From Terriglobia bacterium (GTDB lineage: Bacteria > Acidobacteriota > UBA6911): a stretch of 64,000 nucleotides of DNA. The notes beneath the pieces are model-generated. The model saw nothing but the letters and a program-made list of their open reading frames with translations. It did no database searches and was not told the DNA's origin. The translations under genes and the position numbers were made by a program. The number at the start of each line of letters is the position of its first letter. The stretch's first letter is position 1. Shown in pieces: positions 25,431 to 33,369 of this stretch. The stretch lies in NCBI GenBank assembly GCA_020072565.1, contig JAIQGI010000004.1:62001-126000 (forward strand), read 5' to 3'.

Positions 25431-26204
25431 ATGCATGAAGCAGCACGTCAGGTGAAAGCCTACGAGGCGGCAATCCGACACGATGCGAGCCGTGATGCGC
25501 TGATCCTGGAGCATCTGCCGCAGATCAAGTACATCGCGCACCGGATCTCAGCCAAACTCCCGTCCCATGTGGAACTCAACGATCTGGTAAGTGCGGGTGT
25601 CCTGGGCCTGCTCGACGCCGTCGAGAAGTTCGATCCCGGGCGTGGTGTAAAATTCAAGACCTATGCCGAACTGCGCGTCAAGGGGGCCATTCTCGACAGC
25701 TTGAGAAACCTCGACTGGGCGCCGCGGTCGCTGCGCAAGCGCAGCAAAGACCTTGAGAAAGTCTACAAAGAGCTCGAGCAGCGTCTTGGACGCCCCGCTT
25801 CGGACAAAGAAGTCTGCGACGAGTTGGGCATCACGCTGGAAGAATTCTTTGAACTCGTGGACCAGATCAAAGGACTCAACCTGGGGAGCTTTCATGAAAT
25901 GGCATCGCAGGAGGACGATCGCAACAGCGAGCCACTGATCAAGTACGTCCCCGACGCGCCGCAGTTGGACCCGTTCTTCGTCTTTCACAAATCGGAGATC
26001 CGCAATCTGCTTTCGGGTGCCATCGATGCCCTGCCGAAGAAGGAGAGACTCGTCGTGTCCCTCTACTACTACGACGAGCTCACGATGAAGGAGATCGGCA
26101 AGGTCCTGGGCGTCAACGAGTCGCGCGTCTCGCAGCTTCATACCAAGGCAATGCTTCGATTGCGGAACAAGCTGCGCAAAATCAAGCAGGACGACAACGC
26201 TTAG
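25431..26204 (+). CDS. fliA: Flagellar sigma factor sigma28 (FliA)
   Basis: FliA directs RNA polymerase to late flagellar promoters and is held by FlgM until hook completion. The 257-residue product has sigma region 2 (VELNDLVSAGVLGLLDAVEKFDPGRGVKFKTYAELRVKGAILDSLR), region 3 (LEQRLGRPASDKEVCDELGI) and region 4 (LPKKERLVVSLYYYDELTMKEIGKVLGVNESRVSQLHTKA). ATG 25431 has GAGGAAA upstream. Four promoters with a shared 16-nt spacer in this window (flgM, fliC, flaG, flbD) are its probable targets. Confidence 0.95.
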   Translation: MHEAARQVKAYEAAIRHDASRDALILEHLPQIKYIAHRISAKLPSHVELNDLVSAGVLGLLDAVEKFDPGRGVKFKTYAELRVKGAILDSLRNLDWAPRSLRKRSKDLEKVYKELEQRLGRPASDKEVCDELGITLEEFFELVDQIKGLNLGSFHEMASQEDDRNSEPLIKYVPDAPQLDPFFVFHKSEIRNLLSGAIDALPKKERLVVSLYYYDELTMKEIGKVLGVNESRVSQLHTKAMLRLRNKLRKIKQDDNA

Positions 26205-26214
26205 GGAGCCGCGC

Positions 26215-27192
26215 ATGGAGAAGATACTCTCTCAAGACGAAATCAACGCGCTGTTTTCGACCATGTCCTCGGAAGGGGCTGCGCTGGAGGATTCCACCGA
26301 CAAGGGGAGTGTAGTGGAGCGCAATGTCTCCAAATATGACTTTTGCCGGTCCGATCGCATTGCCAAAGATCAGATTCGCTCCATTCACCAGCTCCACACA
26401 AACTTCGCGCGCCAATACTCCTCCTCCCTCTCAGCCTACCTCCGTACCCTGGCAGAGGTCTCCCTGAACTCGGTCAACCAGATTTCCTACCTGGAATTCA
26501 TCAAGCTCGTGGCGGATCCCACCCTCCTGTGCGCGCTCTCGCTGCACCCGTTGCACGGCAACCTCGCCATGGAGCTCAGCCCTCCTCTGGTTTTCCCGAT
26601 CATCGACATGTTGTTGGGCGGGTCTGGGAAGCCGGCCGCGGAAAATCGAACCCTCACCGAAATCGAAACGCAGGTCGTTGAAGGAATCATCAAGCTGGCG
26701 CTCCGCGACCTGAAGGAAGCCTGGCGCCCGATTCTGGAGGTGAATCCGCAGCTGGCAGCGACGGAGACCAAACCGCAGATGCTGCAGCTCGTCGCTCCCG
26801 GCGAGGCGGTGGTCGCCATCGGTTTTGAAATCAAGGTGGGCGAGAACTCCGGGAGGCTCAACCTGTGCATACCTTCCGTGATACTGAAGAGCAACCGGGC
26901 GATTTTCGATCAGCAGCGGCGAACCCGTCGCCCTGACTCGGAGGGGAGCGAGACGGAGAGAATCAGCGAGATTCTGCGCAGCGCCCGCATAACTCTGGCC
27001 AGCGAGATCCATGATCATGCGCTCGTAGTCGAAGACCTCCTCAGCATGGGTGTAGGCGATGTCATCCAGCTCAATCATGCGGTGGGCGACCCGATCCAGC
27101 TCAACGTCGGCGGCGTGCCCAAGTTCTATGGACGGCTCGTCATGAGCCGAGGCAAGCGCGCATTTGAGATTTCCCACAGATATGTTTCCTGA
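26215..27192 (+). CDS. fliM: Flagellar motor switch protein FliM
   Basis: FliM is the C-ring component that binds CheY-P. The 325-residue product has the N-terminal CheY-binding motif EINALF (residues 9-14), a CheC-like middle domain with the conserved LGGSGKP stretch (IIDMLLGGSGKP) and a C-terminal SpoA domain (LLSMGVGDVIQLNHAVGDPIQLNVGGVPKFYGRLVMSRGKRAFEI). No chemotaxis genes occur in the window, but the intact EINALF shows the motor can be switched by CheY. It overlaps neither neighbour and precedes a FliY-like gene by 9 nt. Confidence 0.95.
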   Translation: MEKILSQDEINALFSTMSSEGAALEDSTDKGSVVERNVSKYDFCRSDRIAKDQIRSIHQLHTNFARQYSSSLSAYLRTLAEVSLNSVNQISYLEFIKLVADPTLLCALSLHPLHGNLAMELSPPLVFPIIDMLLGGSGKPAAENRTLTEIETQVVEGIIKLALRDLKEAWRPILEVNPQLAATETKPQMLQLVAPGEAVVAIGFEIKVGENSGRLNLCIPSVILKSNRAIFDQQRRTRRPDSEGSETERISEILRSARITLASEIHDHALVVEDLLSMGVGDVIQLNHAVGDPIQLNVGGVPKFYGRLVMSRGKRAFEISHRYVS

Positions 27193-27201
27193 GGTGTACT
27201 C

Positions 27202-28113
27202 GTGAATAACTCCAAGCTCTACAACCTGACCGATCAAGAGAAAGTTCTTGAGCCGCTGGCGCTCTCCCTGGCCGCGGGCTTTTCCGAGGCGGCCCGGAGC
27301 GCGTTGCATAGTTCGGCGATGGCGGCCTGCATCTCGATTGAGCCGACTCCCTTGCGAACGCTGTTAAAAGCCGCCGTGACCGGCATGGAGACCCGATTCG
27401 ACTCCGGTATCAGCGGCTGCGTACTGCTCGTCATGGTCCAGACAGATCTGGCCCGGCTCGGAGGGCTGCTTTCAGGCAGGGAGCGTACGGAGGACACGGC
27501 GATTGCGCCCGAGACCCTGGATGCCTGTCTGAAGTTTTTTGCCGGCGGTTTGGAAGCGGCCGGCAAGAGTTTTGCGCAGTCATGCGGTCTGGCGATCCAT
27601 GCCACTGCACCCACGCCCGTCCCTCCGGACGGACACAACGATGCGCTACTGACGCTGGCAGACTCTTACTCGAGTGCCATCGGCCTTACCCTTCAGCTGA
27701 GAGTGGAAAGCCACCCTGATTCCCAGATCCGGCTGCTTGTGCATAGCGACTTGCTGGCGTCTCTTAATGCTCAGCTCCCTCATTATGAGACATCGGCGGC
27801 GTCCGGTGTCCTGCCCGGAGGCGCCAATGGCTCCGGCAAGAAGCCGCAGGCCCGATGGAACATCGACCTGATTCTCGACGTGGAGCTCGAAGTTGCTGTT
27901 TCATTCGGCGAGACCCAGCTGCCACTGCGCGACATCCTCAAGCTTGGTGTCGGATCCGTAATTGAACTGGAAAAAGGGGTCAACGATCCTGTCACCGTCC
28001 TCGTCAACGAAAAGCCGATTGCGCGAGGCGAGGTGGTCATGGTCGACGGCAATTACGGGGTGAAAGTTCTTGAGGTGGAGAGCACTGCGGACCGGATCCG
28101 GTCGCTAGGGTAG
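27202..28113 (+). CDS. FliN-family motor switch protein with long N-terminal domain (FliY-like)
   Basis: The 303-residue product ends in a clear SpoA/FliN domain (about 220-298: LDVELEVAVSFGETQLPLRDILKLGVGSVIEL, then VTVLVNEKPIARGEVVMVDGNYGVKV). The first 200 residues form another domain that has the general look of a CheC-type fold but no recognisable CheC phosphatase motif (no D/SxxxExxN that I can see). It follows fliM as FliY does in Bacillus. Since a short FliN is encoded at 16756, this one is a second C-ring FliN homologue. Whether the N-terminal domain is a phosphatase or a structural part is not decided by sequence. Confidence 0.85.
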   Translation: MNNSKLYNLTDQEKVLEPLALSLAAGFSEAARSALHSSAMAACISIEPTPLRTLLKAAVTGMETRFDSGISGCVLLVMVQTDLARLGGLLSGRERTEDTAIAPETLDACLKFFAGGLEAAGKSFAQSCGLAIHATAPTPVPPDGHNDALLTLADSYSSAIGLTLQLRVESHPDSQIRLLVHSDLLASLNAQLPHYETSAASGVLPGGANGSGKKPQARWNIDLILDVELEVAVSFGETQLPLRDILKLGVGSVIELEKGVNDPVTVLVNEKPIARGEVVMVDGNYGVKVLEVESTADRIRSLG

Positions 28114-28125
28114 GAGGATGCCGCC

Positions 28126-28254
28126 ATGGTTCTCGCGATCATGGGAAACCCGTGCGGCGCGGGCGGGCTGCAGCCCGAGCCTGCCGGTGGAAAACCAATC
28201 CCATACCCTGAAGCCGGCGTGAGTAAAGCCGCCATCCCGGAATGGCTGGACTAA
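28126..28254 (+). CDS. Possible small protein, 42 residues
   Basis: An ATG at 28126 has GGAGG 8 nt upstream and opens a 42-residue frame rich in Gly and Pro (MVLAIMGNPCGAGG at the start, PEWLD at the end). It starts 12 nt after the fliY-like stop and ends 32 nt before the HDOD gene, so it fits the operon. There is no membrane segment or known motif. It may be a real small protein or simply a chance frame behind a good ribosome site. Confidence 0.35.
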   Translation: MVLAIMGNPCGAGGLQPEPAGGKPIPYPEAGVSKAAIPEWLD

Positions 28255-28286
28255 AGACCCTCCCATCACAGGGGCAGGAGTCGGGG

Positions 28287-29174
28287 ATGTCGTCAAAAAC
28301 CCAGAATTTCACCACACAAACATCGGTGCTGAATCTCCAGGAGATCGCCCGAAAGGCCGGCGATCTGCCTGCGTTTCCCGGCAATGCCATGACCGCCATG
28401 CAACTGATTGACAATCCCGATGTCAGCGTGCGGGCGCTCCAAGCGGTTATCGCCAAGGATCAGGCCTTGACGGCGCGCATTCTGAAGATCGTCAACTCTG
28501 CGATGTTCTGCTTCGAAAGGGAGGTTTCCACCCTCTCCCATGCGATTACGATCCTGGGATTGGATACGGTCCGCTCCGTCATTGTCGCCGCGTCGGTGCA
28601 GCAGATCTTTCATATGGGCCCGGCAGCAGCCCGGGACCTCACGACCAGATTGTTCTGGGAGCACTCCTGGGGGGCCGCGGTTGCTGCCAAAGCCATTGCT
28701 GCGCACACCGGGTATCCGGTGCTGGAAGAGGCTTTCACCTGCGGCTTGCTCCACGACATGGGGAAAATGGTGATGTTGAAGAACCAGAGCCATCTCTACC
28801 ATGAGATTCTGAACGATGTCTATCGTGGCCAGATCGACTTCTGCGAAGCGGAGCTCCAGGCCTTCGGATTCTCACATGCCGACCTCGGTGCACTGCTGGC
28901 GTTGAAATGGAATTTCCCTCCGCAGCTGGTCGAAGGCATCCTTTACCATCACGAATTCGCCAAGGCGCCCGGCTACTGCCGGCTGGCTGCCATCGCGTCG
29001 CTGGCCGACGCCATGATGGTGGCCCTCGAAGTGGGTTTCCGAAAAGACAAGTCGTTGATCCTGGAACACGAGTTGTCGGCTGCGTATTTGAAGCTGACGG
29101 CTCAGGCATTGAACAGAATGGCTGCGGAAGTGCAGACCATGATTCCTACGCTGCCCGGCCGCACGCCCGCATGA
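28287..29174 (+). CDS. HDOD domain protein
   Basis: The 295-residue product is a single HDOD domain (about 15-215) with the typical LPAFPGNAMTAMQLIDNPDVSVRALQAVIAKDQALTARILKIVNSA beginning and an ITILGLDTVRSVI stretch. Residues CGLLHDMGKMVM give an HD-like pair, but the full metal-binding HD set is not apparent, as usual for HDOD. Such proteins are non-enzymatic signalling adaptors, often linked with c-di-GMP or motility. ATG 28287 has AGGAG 6 nt upstream. Here it lies in the flagellar array between fliY-like and a small membrane protein, so a role in motility control is an inference from context. Confidence 0.85.
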   Translation: MSSKTQNFTTQTSVLNLQEIARKAGDLPAFPGNAMTAMQLIDNPDVSVRALQAVIAKDQALTARILKIVNSAMFCFEREVSTLSHAITILGLDTVRSVIVAASVQQIFHMGPAAARDLTTRLFWEHSWGAAVAAKAIAAHTGYPVLEEAFTCGLLHDMGKMVMLKNQSHLYHEILNDVYRGQIDFCEAELQAFGFSHADLGALLALKWNFPPQLVEGILYHHEFAKAPGYCRLAAIASLADAMMVALEVGFRKDKSLILEHELSAAYLKLTAQALNRMAAEVQTMIPTLPGRTPA

Positions 29175-29202
29175 GGCGCGCTACGGGCGGTCCGAGGTAT
29201 CT

Positions 29203-29640
29203 ATGAACTGGCTTGACGGTTTTCTTTGCCTGCTCAGTGCGGCAGCACTGCTCTCGGCAGGCGGGTACTACCTCCTGCAGCGCCACTGGCGGCGTCGCTT
29301 TCAAGCCCTCAGTGAAGAGGTGGCACGGGTTTCCGAGGATTTGGCCCAGGTGGTTGAATTGCAGGCGGATATCTATCGCAGGCTCTGCCGCGACCTCAAT
29401 GACGTCGAGGAAAAGGTGCTTGACCTGTCGGTGCCCTCGTCGGATGTGCCGCCTCCCTTGGAACGCAGGCATCAGGTTCTAACGCTCGCCCGCAAAGGCG
29501 TTGCCGTCGACGAGATCGCCCGCCGCCTTAATATGCCCCGGGGTGAGGCGGAGCTGATCTTGAGCCTGCGCAAGTATGTAGATGCCAAGACCCCGACGGA
29601 ACCGGCTCATGGCGTGCTCAGAGGATATGCGCGGGCATAG
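29203..29640 (+). CDS. Small membrane-anchored coiled-coil protein (DUF2802/DUF6115-like)
   Basis: The 145-residue product has one N-terminal membrane segment (about 5-24, GFLCLLSAAALLSAGGYYLL), a helical, heptad-like stretch (EEVARVSEDLAQVVELQADIYRRL) and a C-terminal helix-turn-helix-like segment (VLTLARKGVAVDEIARRLNMPRGEAELILSLRK). That last segment is the mark of small proteins encoded near motility operons in several phyla, classed as DUF2802 or DUF6115. Function is unknown. It ends the block that began with fliM. Confidence 0.7.
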   Translation: MNWLDGFLCLLSAAALLSAGGYYLLQRHWRRRFQALSEEVARVSEDLAQVVELQADIYRRLCRDLNDVEEKVLDLSVPSSDVPPPLERRHQVLTLARKGVAVDEIARRLNMPRGEAELILSLRKYVDAKTPTEPAHGVLRGYARA

Positions 29641-29710
29641 GACTGCCGGATCGGGACGTGAGCTACGGAGCGCGGCAGCCCTGACCGGATCTGCAGGCGA
29701 GCGTGCATAT

Positions 29711-29722
29711 TCCAAAGTTGCC
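29711..29722. promoter_or_regulatory. Weak enhancer-like half site AAAGTTGCC
   Basis: The stretch TCCAAAGTTGCC shares the centre and right half of the dyad at 5318-5330 but not its left half. It lies about 110 nt upstream of the flgF promoter, the same distance as the two better sites from theirs. The remainder of the gap 29641-29906 has no gene that I can support. Confidence 0.25.
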
Positions 29723-29829
29723 CAGCCGGGTAGGAAAATTCTGCCAGTTCCTGTCGGAACCTTGACGCTTTTCCGGCCCGGGCGATGGCGAATGGCAGTG
29801 AAAACAGGCGATTTCGGGATTCAGACCCA

Positions 29830-29845
29830 TGGCACGGAATTTGCT
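29830..29845 (+). promoter_or_regulatory. Strong sigma54 promoter for flgF-flgG and following genes
   Basis: TGGCACGGAATTTGCT is a perfect match to the TGGCACG-N4-TTGCW consensus, with GG at 29831 and GC at 29843. The predicted start is near 29857, 50 nt before flgF. It is the best promoter in the window. Confidence 0.88.
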
Positions 29846-29906
29846 ACTGCTCTGGTGGCGACACCGATAAGACGCGGCTTCCGGCGGGGAGCACAGGAGA
29901 TGAGAC

Positions 29907-30641
29907 GTGCATAGCGGCATATATATAGCCTACTCCGGACTAAAGGCTCAGATGGATACGCTGGACACGCTGGCGAACAACCTGGCCAACGTCAATACAA
30001 CCGGGTTCAAGGAACAGAAGTCCTTCTCTACCGCCTTGAACCTGGCGCTGGGATCGCCCGACGCACCGGCGCTCGATGCCGCCATCAACAATGCCGTCTT
30101 GACCGAGAGCGCAACGAATTTCAGCAGTGGTAATCTGGTCAAAACGGACCGGGACCTGGATCTGGCCCTCACGGGCAACGGCTTTCTGACTGTTGAGACG
30201 CCAGGCGGCCTGCGCTATACGCGCAACGGCAATCTGACCACCGACGCCAGATCGGTGCTGTGTACATCGGAGGGATTCCCCGTCCTCGGCGAGCGCGGGC
30301 GCATCGTACTCAGTCCCGGGAAAGTGAACATCAACGAGGACGGCGAGATCCTCGTCGACGGCACGCGCACCGACCGTCTCAAACTCGCATCCTTCGACAA
30401 TCCGGCCTCGCTTCTCAGCGAAGGCAGCTCGCTGTTCGTGCCTGCCCAACGCGACCTGGTTGCCAGGCCTGCGTCGGGAGTGACTGTCAGACAAGGGTAT
30501 CAGGAGCAGTCGAATGTCAATCCGGTGCTGGCTACCGTGCGCATGGTGGAGATTCTGCGCCATTTTGAGGCCATTCAGAAGAGCATCAGCCTGATGTTTA
30601 ACGATATGGACGCCAAGGCGATCGAAAGACTCTCACGCTAG
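29907..30641 (+). CDS. flgF: Flagellar basal-body rod protein FlgF
   Basis: FlgF is the proximal-rod protein that connects to the distal rod. The 244-residue product has the rod signature near the N-terminus (DTLDTLANNLANVNTTGFKEQ), the flg_bbr motif ALTGNGFLTVETPGGLRYTRNGNL, and the C-terminal helix VNPVLATVRMVEILRHFEAIQKSI. GTG 29907 is preceded by AGGAGATG. flgG follows 8 nt after the stop. Confidence 0.94.
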   Translation: MHSGIYIAYSGLKAQMDTLDTLANNLANVNTTGFKEQKSFSTALNLALGSPDAPALDAAINNAVLTESATNFSSGNLVKTDRDLDLALTGNGFLTVETPGGLRYTRNGNLTTDARSVLCTSEGFPVLGERGRIVLSPGKVNINEDGEILVDGTRTDRLKLASFDNPASLLSEGSSLFVPAQRDLVARPASGVTVRQGYQEQSNVNPVLATVRMVEILRHFEAIQKSISLMFNDMDAKAIERLSR

Positions 30642-30649
30642 GAGAACCT

Positions 30650-31438
30650 ATGTTACGTGCCCTGTACACCGCCGCGAGCGGAATGGAAGCGCAACAGCTC
30701 AACATCGACACAATTGCGCACAATCTTGCCAACGTCAATACCGGCGGCTTCAAGCAGCGCCGGACCCAGTTTCAGGACCTGCTGTATCAGGACGTCCGCA
30801 ACGCAGGCACGTCGAATACCGCCAGTACGGAGATTCCGGTCGGCTTGCAGATCGGGCTTGGAACCAAGCCGGTCGCCACGGAGATGATATTCACCCAGGG
30901 AGACTTTTCGTCTACCAACAACCCTCTCGATCTGGTCATCGAGGGACAGGGATTTTTCCAGGTGCGTCTGCCAAACGGCCAGCTGGCCTATACGCGCAAC
31001 GGCAATTTTCACATGAATCGAGAGGGTTCGCTCGTCACCTCCGATGGCGATCTGCTCGATCCCCAGATCACCATTCCGCAGGATCAGGTTGGCATCATGA
31101 TCGGGGCGGATGGCACCGTCTCCGTCGTCCAGGCGGGCCAGACGCAGCCGCAACAGGTCGGCAAGATCGAGATCGCACTTTTTCAGAATCCTGCCGGGCT
31201 CCAAAGCCTCGGCAAAAACCTTTTTACCCCGACCCAGGCATCGGGTGACGCCATCACGGGCACACCCGGCGAGGACGGGCTGGGGACACTGCTCTCCGGT
31301 TTCATTGAACAATCCAATGTGAGCGTCGTGCAAGAGATGGTCGCCATGATCGTGAGCCAGCGGGCTTACGAAGCGAACTCCAAGGTCATCCGGACCGCTG
31401 ATGAAATGTTCTCTCAAGCTAACAATGTCGTGAGGTAA
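30650..31438 (+). CDS. flgG: Flagellar distal rod protein FlgG
   Basis: FlgG builds the distal rod, and the 262-residue length is the family standard. It starts with LYTAASGMEAQQLNIDTIAHNLANVNTGGFKQRR, contains LDLVIEGQGFFQVRLPNGQLAYTRNGNFHMN and ends with SNVSVVQEMVAMIVSQRAYEANSKVIRTADEM, all close to consensus. It is followed by flgA, with the flgA start uncertain. Confidence 0.96.
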   Translation: MLRALYTAASGMEAQQLNIDTIAHNLANVNTGGFKQRRTQFQDLLYQDVRNAGTSNTASTEIPVGLQIGLGTKPVATEMIFTQGDFSSTNNPLDLVIEGQGFFQVRLPNGQLAYTRNGNFHMNREGSLVTSDGDLLDPQITIPQDQVGIMIGADGTVSVVQAGQTQPQQVGKIEIALFQNPAGLQSLGKNLFTPTQASGDAITGTPGEDGLGTLLSGFIEQSNVSVVQEMVAMIVSQRAYEANSKVIRTADEMFSQANNVVR

Positions 31439-31653
31439 AAGCCGGAACCATGCAAGCTCCGAACCCTCTCCTCGGACCACGCCCTGCCTGTTCTGCACTC
31501 CGACCATCGATTCGGACTGCCTCTGGCGCAAGCTGTGGCCGGAGAGATGGTCACTTCAACACTCTATTCCCATCGGGCCCGGGGAGCCCGTCGAGCGCGT
31601 CTCGGCGGCTTCCGGCTCGTCCCTTGCTGCCTGAAACTGTGTTCTGCCGTCCC

Positions 31654-32640
31654 GTGGTTGAGGGGAGAGTTCGAAGCTTGCTGGCCGCTGGCGCCGCTCT
31701 ATTTGCGCTCCTGGCCTGTGTTCGGATCGTTTCAGCAAATGCGCCTGCCGCGTCCTGCACCGTGCGATTGCGGCCGCAGGCGACGGTGAAGAGCACCGCG
31801 CTGGTCCTTGCCGACATCGCCGACCTGAGTGGGGCAGAGGAAACGCTCGTCACGCAGTTGGCCCGGATGCCGCTGGGCTCCATCAAGGATGTGCGTGTTT
31901 TGAGCCGCTTGGAAGTCCTTTCCCTGATCCGGAGTGAGATCCCGAATCCTGATGATGTTCTGATGACCGGGGCTGACTTCACCCGGGTCTCCATCGCGAC
32001 GCGCACGGCGGAGGCCGGGGAAATCGCCGCCGTCGTGAAGGCACATCTGGCCTCGGTAACTCCGTGGCGGGAGGATGAAATCGAGGTCCGCGCCATCGAC
32101 AACCTGAAGATGATCGCGCTGCCCCAGGTCGATATTCAGCTGCGTGTCGCCAGCCGGGGGACGCCCGCGAATTTCAGAAGCACGCTGCTGTCTGTCGAGG
32201 CGGTCTTCGATGGACAGCCCATCCGGACCTTTTGGGTCAAGGCGGATGTGCGCGTGCGCGCTCAGGTAGTCCAGGTGGCGAAACCGGTACCGTATCGAAG
32301 TGTGCTGAAGGCCGACGACCTCCGGGAAGTCATGTGCGAAATCGCGGACCCGCGCGCCGACTATATCCGCACCTTTGCCGAAGCGGTGGGTAAGACGGCC
32401 AAACGCGCGCTCGGGCCGGGAGAACTTCTCAGCCGGAACTGGGTGGATGAGGTCAGGCTTGTTCGCAGCGGAGAGACGGTGAGACTGCTGGTGCAGATCA
32501 ACGGCATCAGCGTCACGACTCTCGCACGCGCCCTCCAGAGCGGCAAGTTGGGAGACCGGGTCAAGGTCAGGAACATCGATTCCGATCGTGCGATTACGGC
32601 CGTGGTTACGGGCCAGGGCGAAGTGCGGGTCGCGAATTAG
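31654..32640 (+). CDS. flgA: Flagellar P-ring assembly chaperone FlgA
   Basis: FlgA is a periplasmic chaperone for FlgI. From GTG 31654 the product is 328 residues, with a signal peptide (SLLAAGAALFALLACVRIVSA), a middle domain and a C-terminal SAF-like domain (VQVAKPVPYRSVLKADDLREV, ALGPGELLSRNWV, GETVRLLVQINGISVT). The frame stays open to ATG 31450, but those 68 residues are Pro/Arg/Ser-rich with no family likeness and precede the signal peptide, so I exclude them. TTG 31678, 10 nt after GGGGAG, is a second plausible start. Confidence 0.85.
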   Translation: MVEGRVRSLLAAGAALFALLACVRIVSANAPAASCTVRLRPQATVKSTALVLADIADLSGAEETLVTQLARMPLGSIKDVRVLSRLEVLSLIRSEIPNPDDVLMTGADFTRVSIATRTAEAGEIAAVVKAHLASVTPWREDEIEVRAIDNLKMIALPQVDIQLRVASRGTPANFRSTLLSVEAVFDGQPIRTFWVKADVRVRAQVVQVAKPVPYRSVLKADDLREVMCEIADPRADYIRTFAEAVGKTAKRALGPGELLSRNWVDEVRLVRSGETVRLLVQINGISVTTLARALQSGKLGDRVKVRNIDSDRAITAVVTGQGEVRVAN

Positions 32641-32643
32641 GGG

Positions 32644-33357
32644 GTGAGCATGTATTCAGATTGTGGAAAGCTTCGTTGCCGGTTCTTGTCGGTTTTACTC
32701 CTTGCAATCCTGGCGGCAGCTTGTGGGCCGAAGACGGTGCGGACGACCGCTGCCGGCAGCCTGGGCAGCTACGTTGCCGAGGCGAACGCGGGGGCTCCGG
32801 CCCAACAGGCCGGCGATGGTTCATTGTGGCTGGGGCAGGGATCATACTCGAACCTGTTCCGCGACTTCAAGGCGCGCCAGGTGAACGATGTGGTGACCAT
32901 TGTCGTCTCCGAAGCCACTCAGGCCAACTCCGCCGCGGATGCGACGAGCAACAAAGACAGCTCTGCCCAGGTAGGATTCAGCAATCTGTTCGGCGCCGAA
33001 AAGAAGATCAAAGAACTCTCCAACGCCGTCAACGGCAAGAGCACCACGACTTTCAAAGGTGCGGGTTCGACCACACGCGCCACCACGCTCACGACCACGG
33101 TCACCGCCCGTGTTAAGGGAGTTTTGCCCAACGGTTATCTCCTGATCGAAGGGGTGCGGGAGGTTCGCCTCAACAACGAGAACCAGACCATCTACCTCAC
33201 CGGGATTGTCCGTCCCGAAGATATCAATGCCCGGAACGTAGTCTCCTCCGGCGCAATTGCCCAGATGGAAATCCGGGTACAGGGCCGAGGGATTGTGAGT
33301 CAACCCCTGAAACCGGGCTGGCTTTATCGAATATTGAATGGGGTTCTACCCTTCTAG
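32644..33357 (+). CDS. flgH: Flagellar L-ring lipoprotein FlgH
   Basis: FlgH forms the outer-membrane L ring. The 237-residue product starts with a lipoprotein signal, with lipobox LAAAC near residue 27 (from GTG 32644; ATG 32650 is an alternative start). The conserved FlgH core follows: SLWLGQGSYSNLFRDFKARQVNDVVTIVV, VTARVKGVLPNGYLLIEGVREVRLNNENQTIYLTG and VVSSGAIAQMEIRVQGRG. It begins 3 nt after flgA. Confidence 0.95.
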   Translation: MSMYSDCGKLRCRFLSVLLLAILAAACGPKTVRTTAAGSLGSYVAEANAGAPAQQAGDGSLWLGQGSYSNLFRDFKARQVNDVVTIVVSEATQANSAADATSNKDSSAQVGFSNLFGAEKKIKELSNAVNGKSTTTFKGAGSTTRATTLTTTVTARVKGVLPNGYLLIEGVREVRLNNENQTIYLTGIVRPEDINARNVVSSGAIAQMEIRVQGRGIVSQPLKPGWLYRILNGVLPF

Positions 33358-33369
33358 GACGAGGGCGAC

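Noticed and set aside
31450-31653. N-terminal extension of FlgA from ATG 31450
   Set aside because: The residues precede a normal signal peptide and are Pro/Ser/Arg-rich, so they are more likely untranslated leader.
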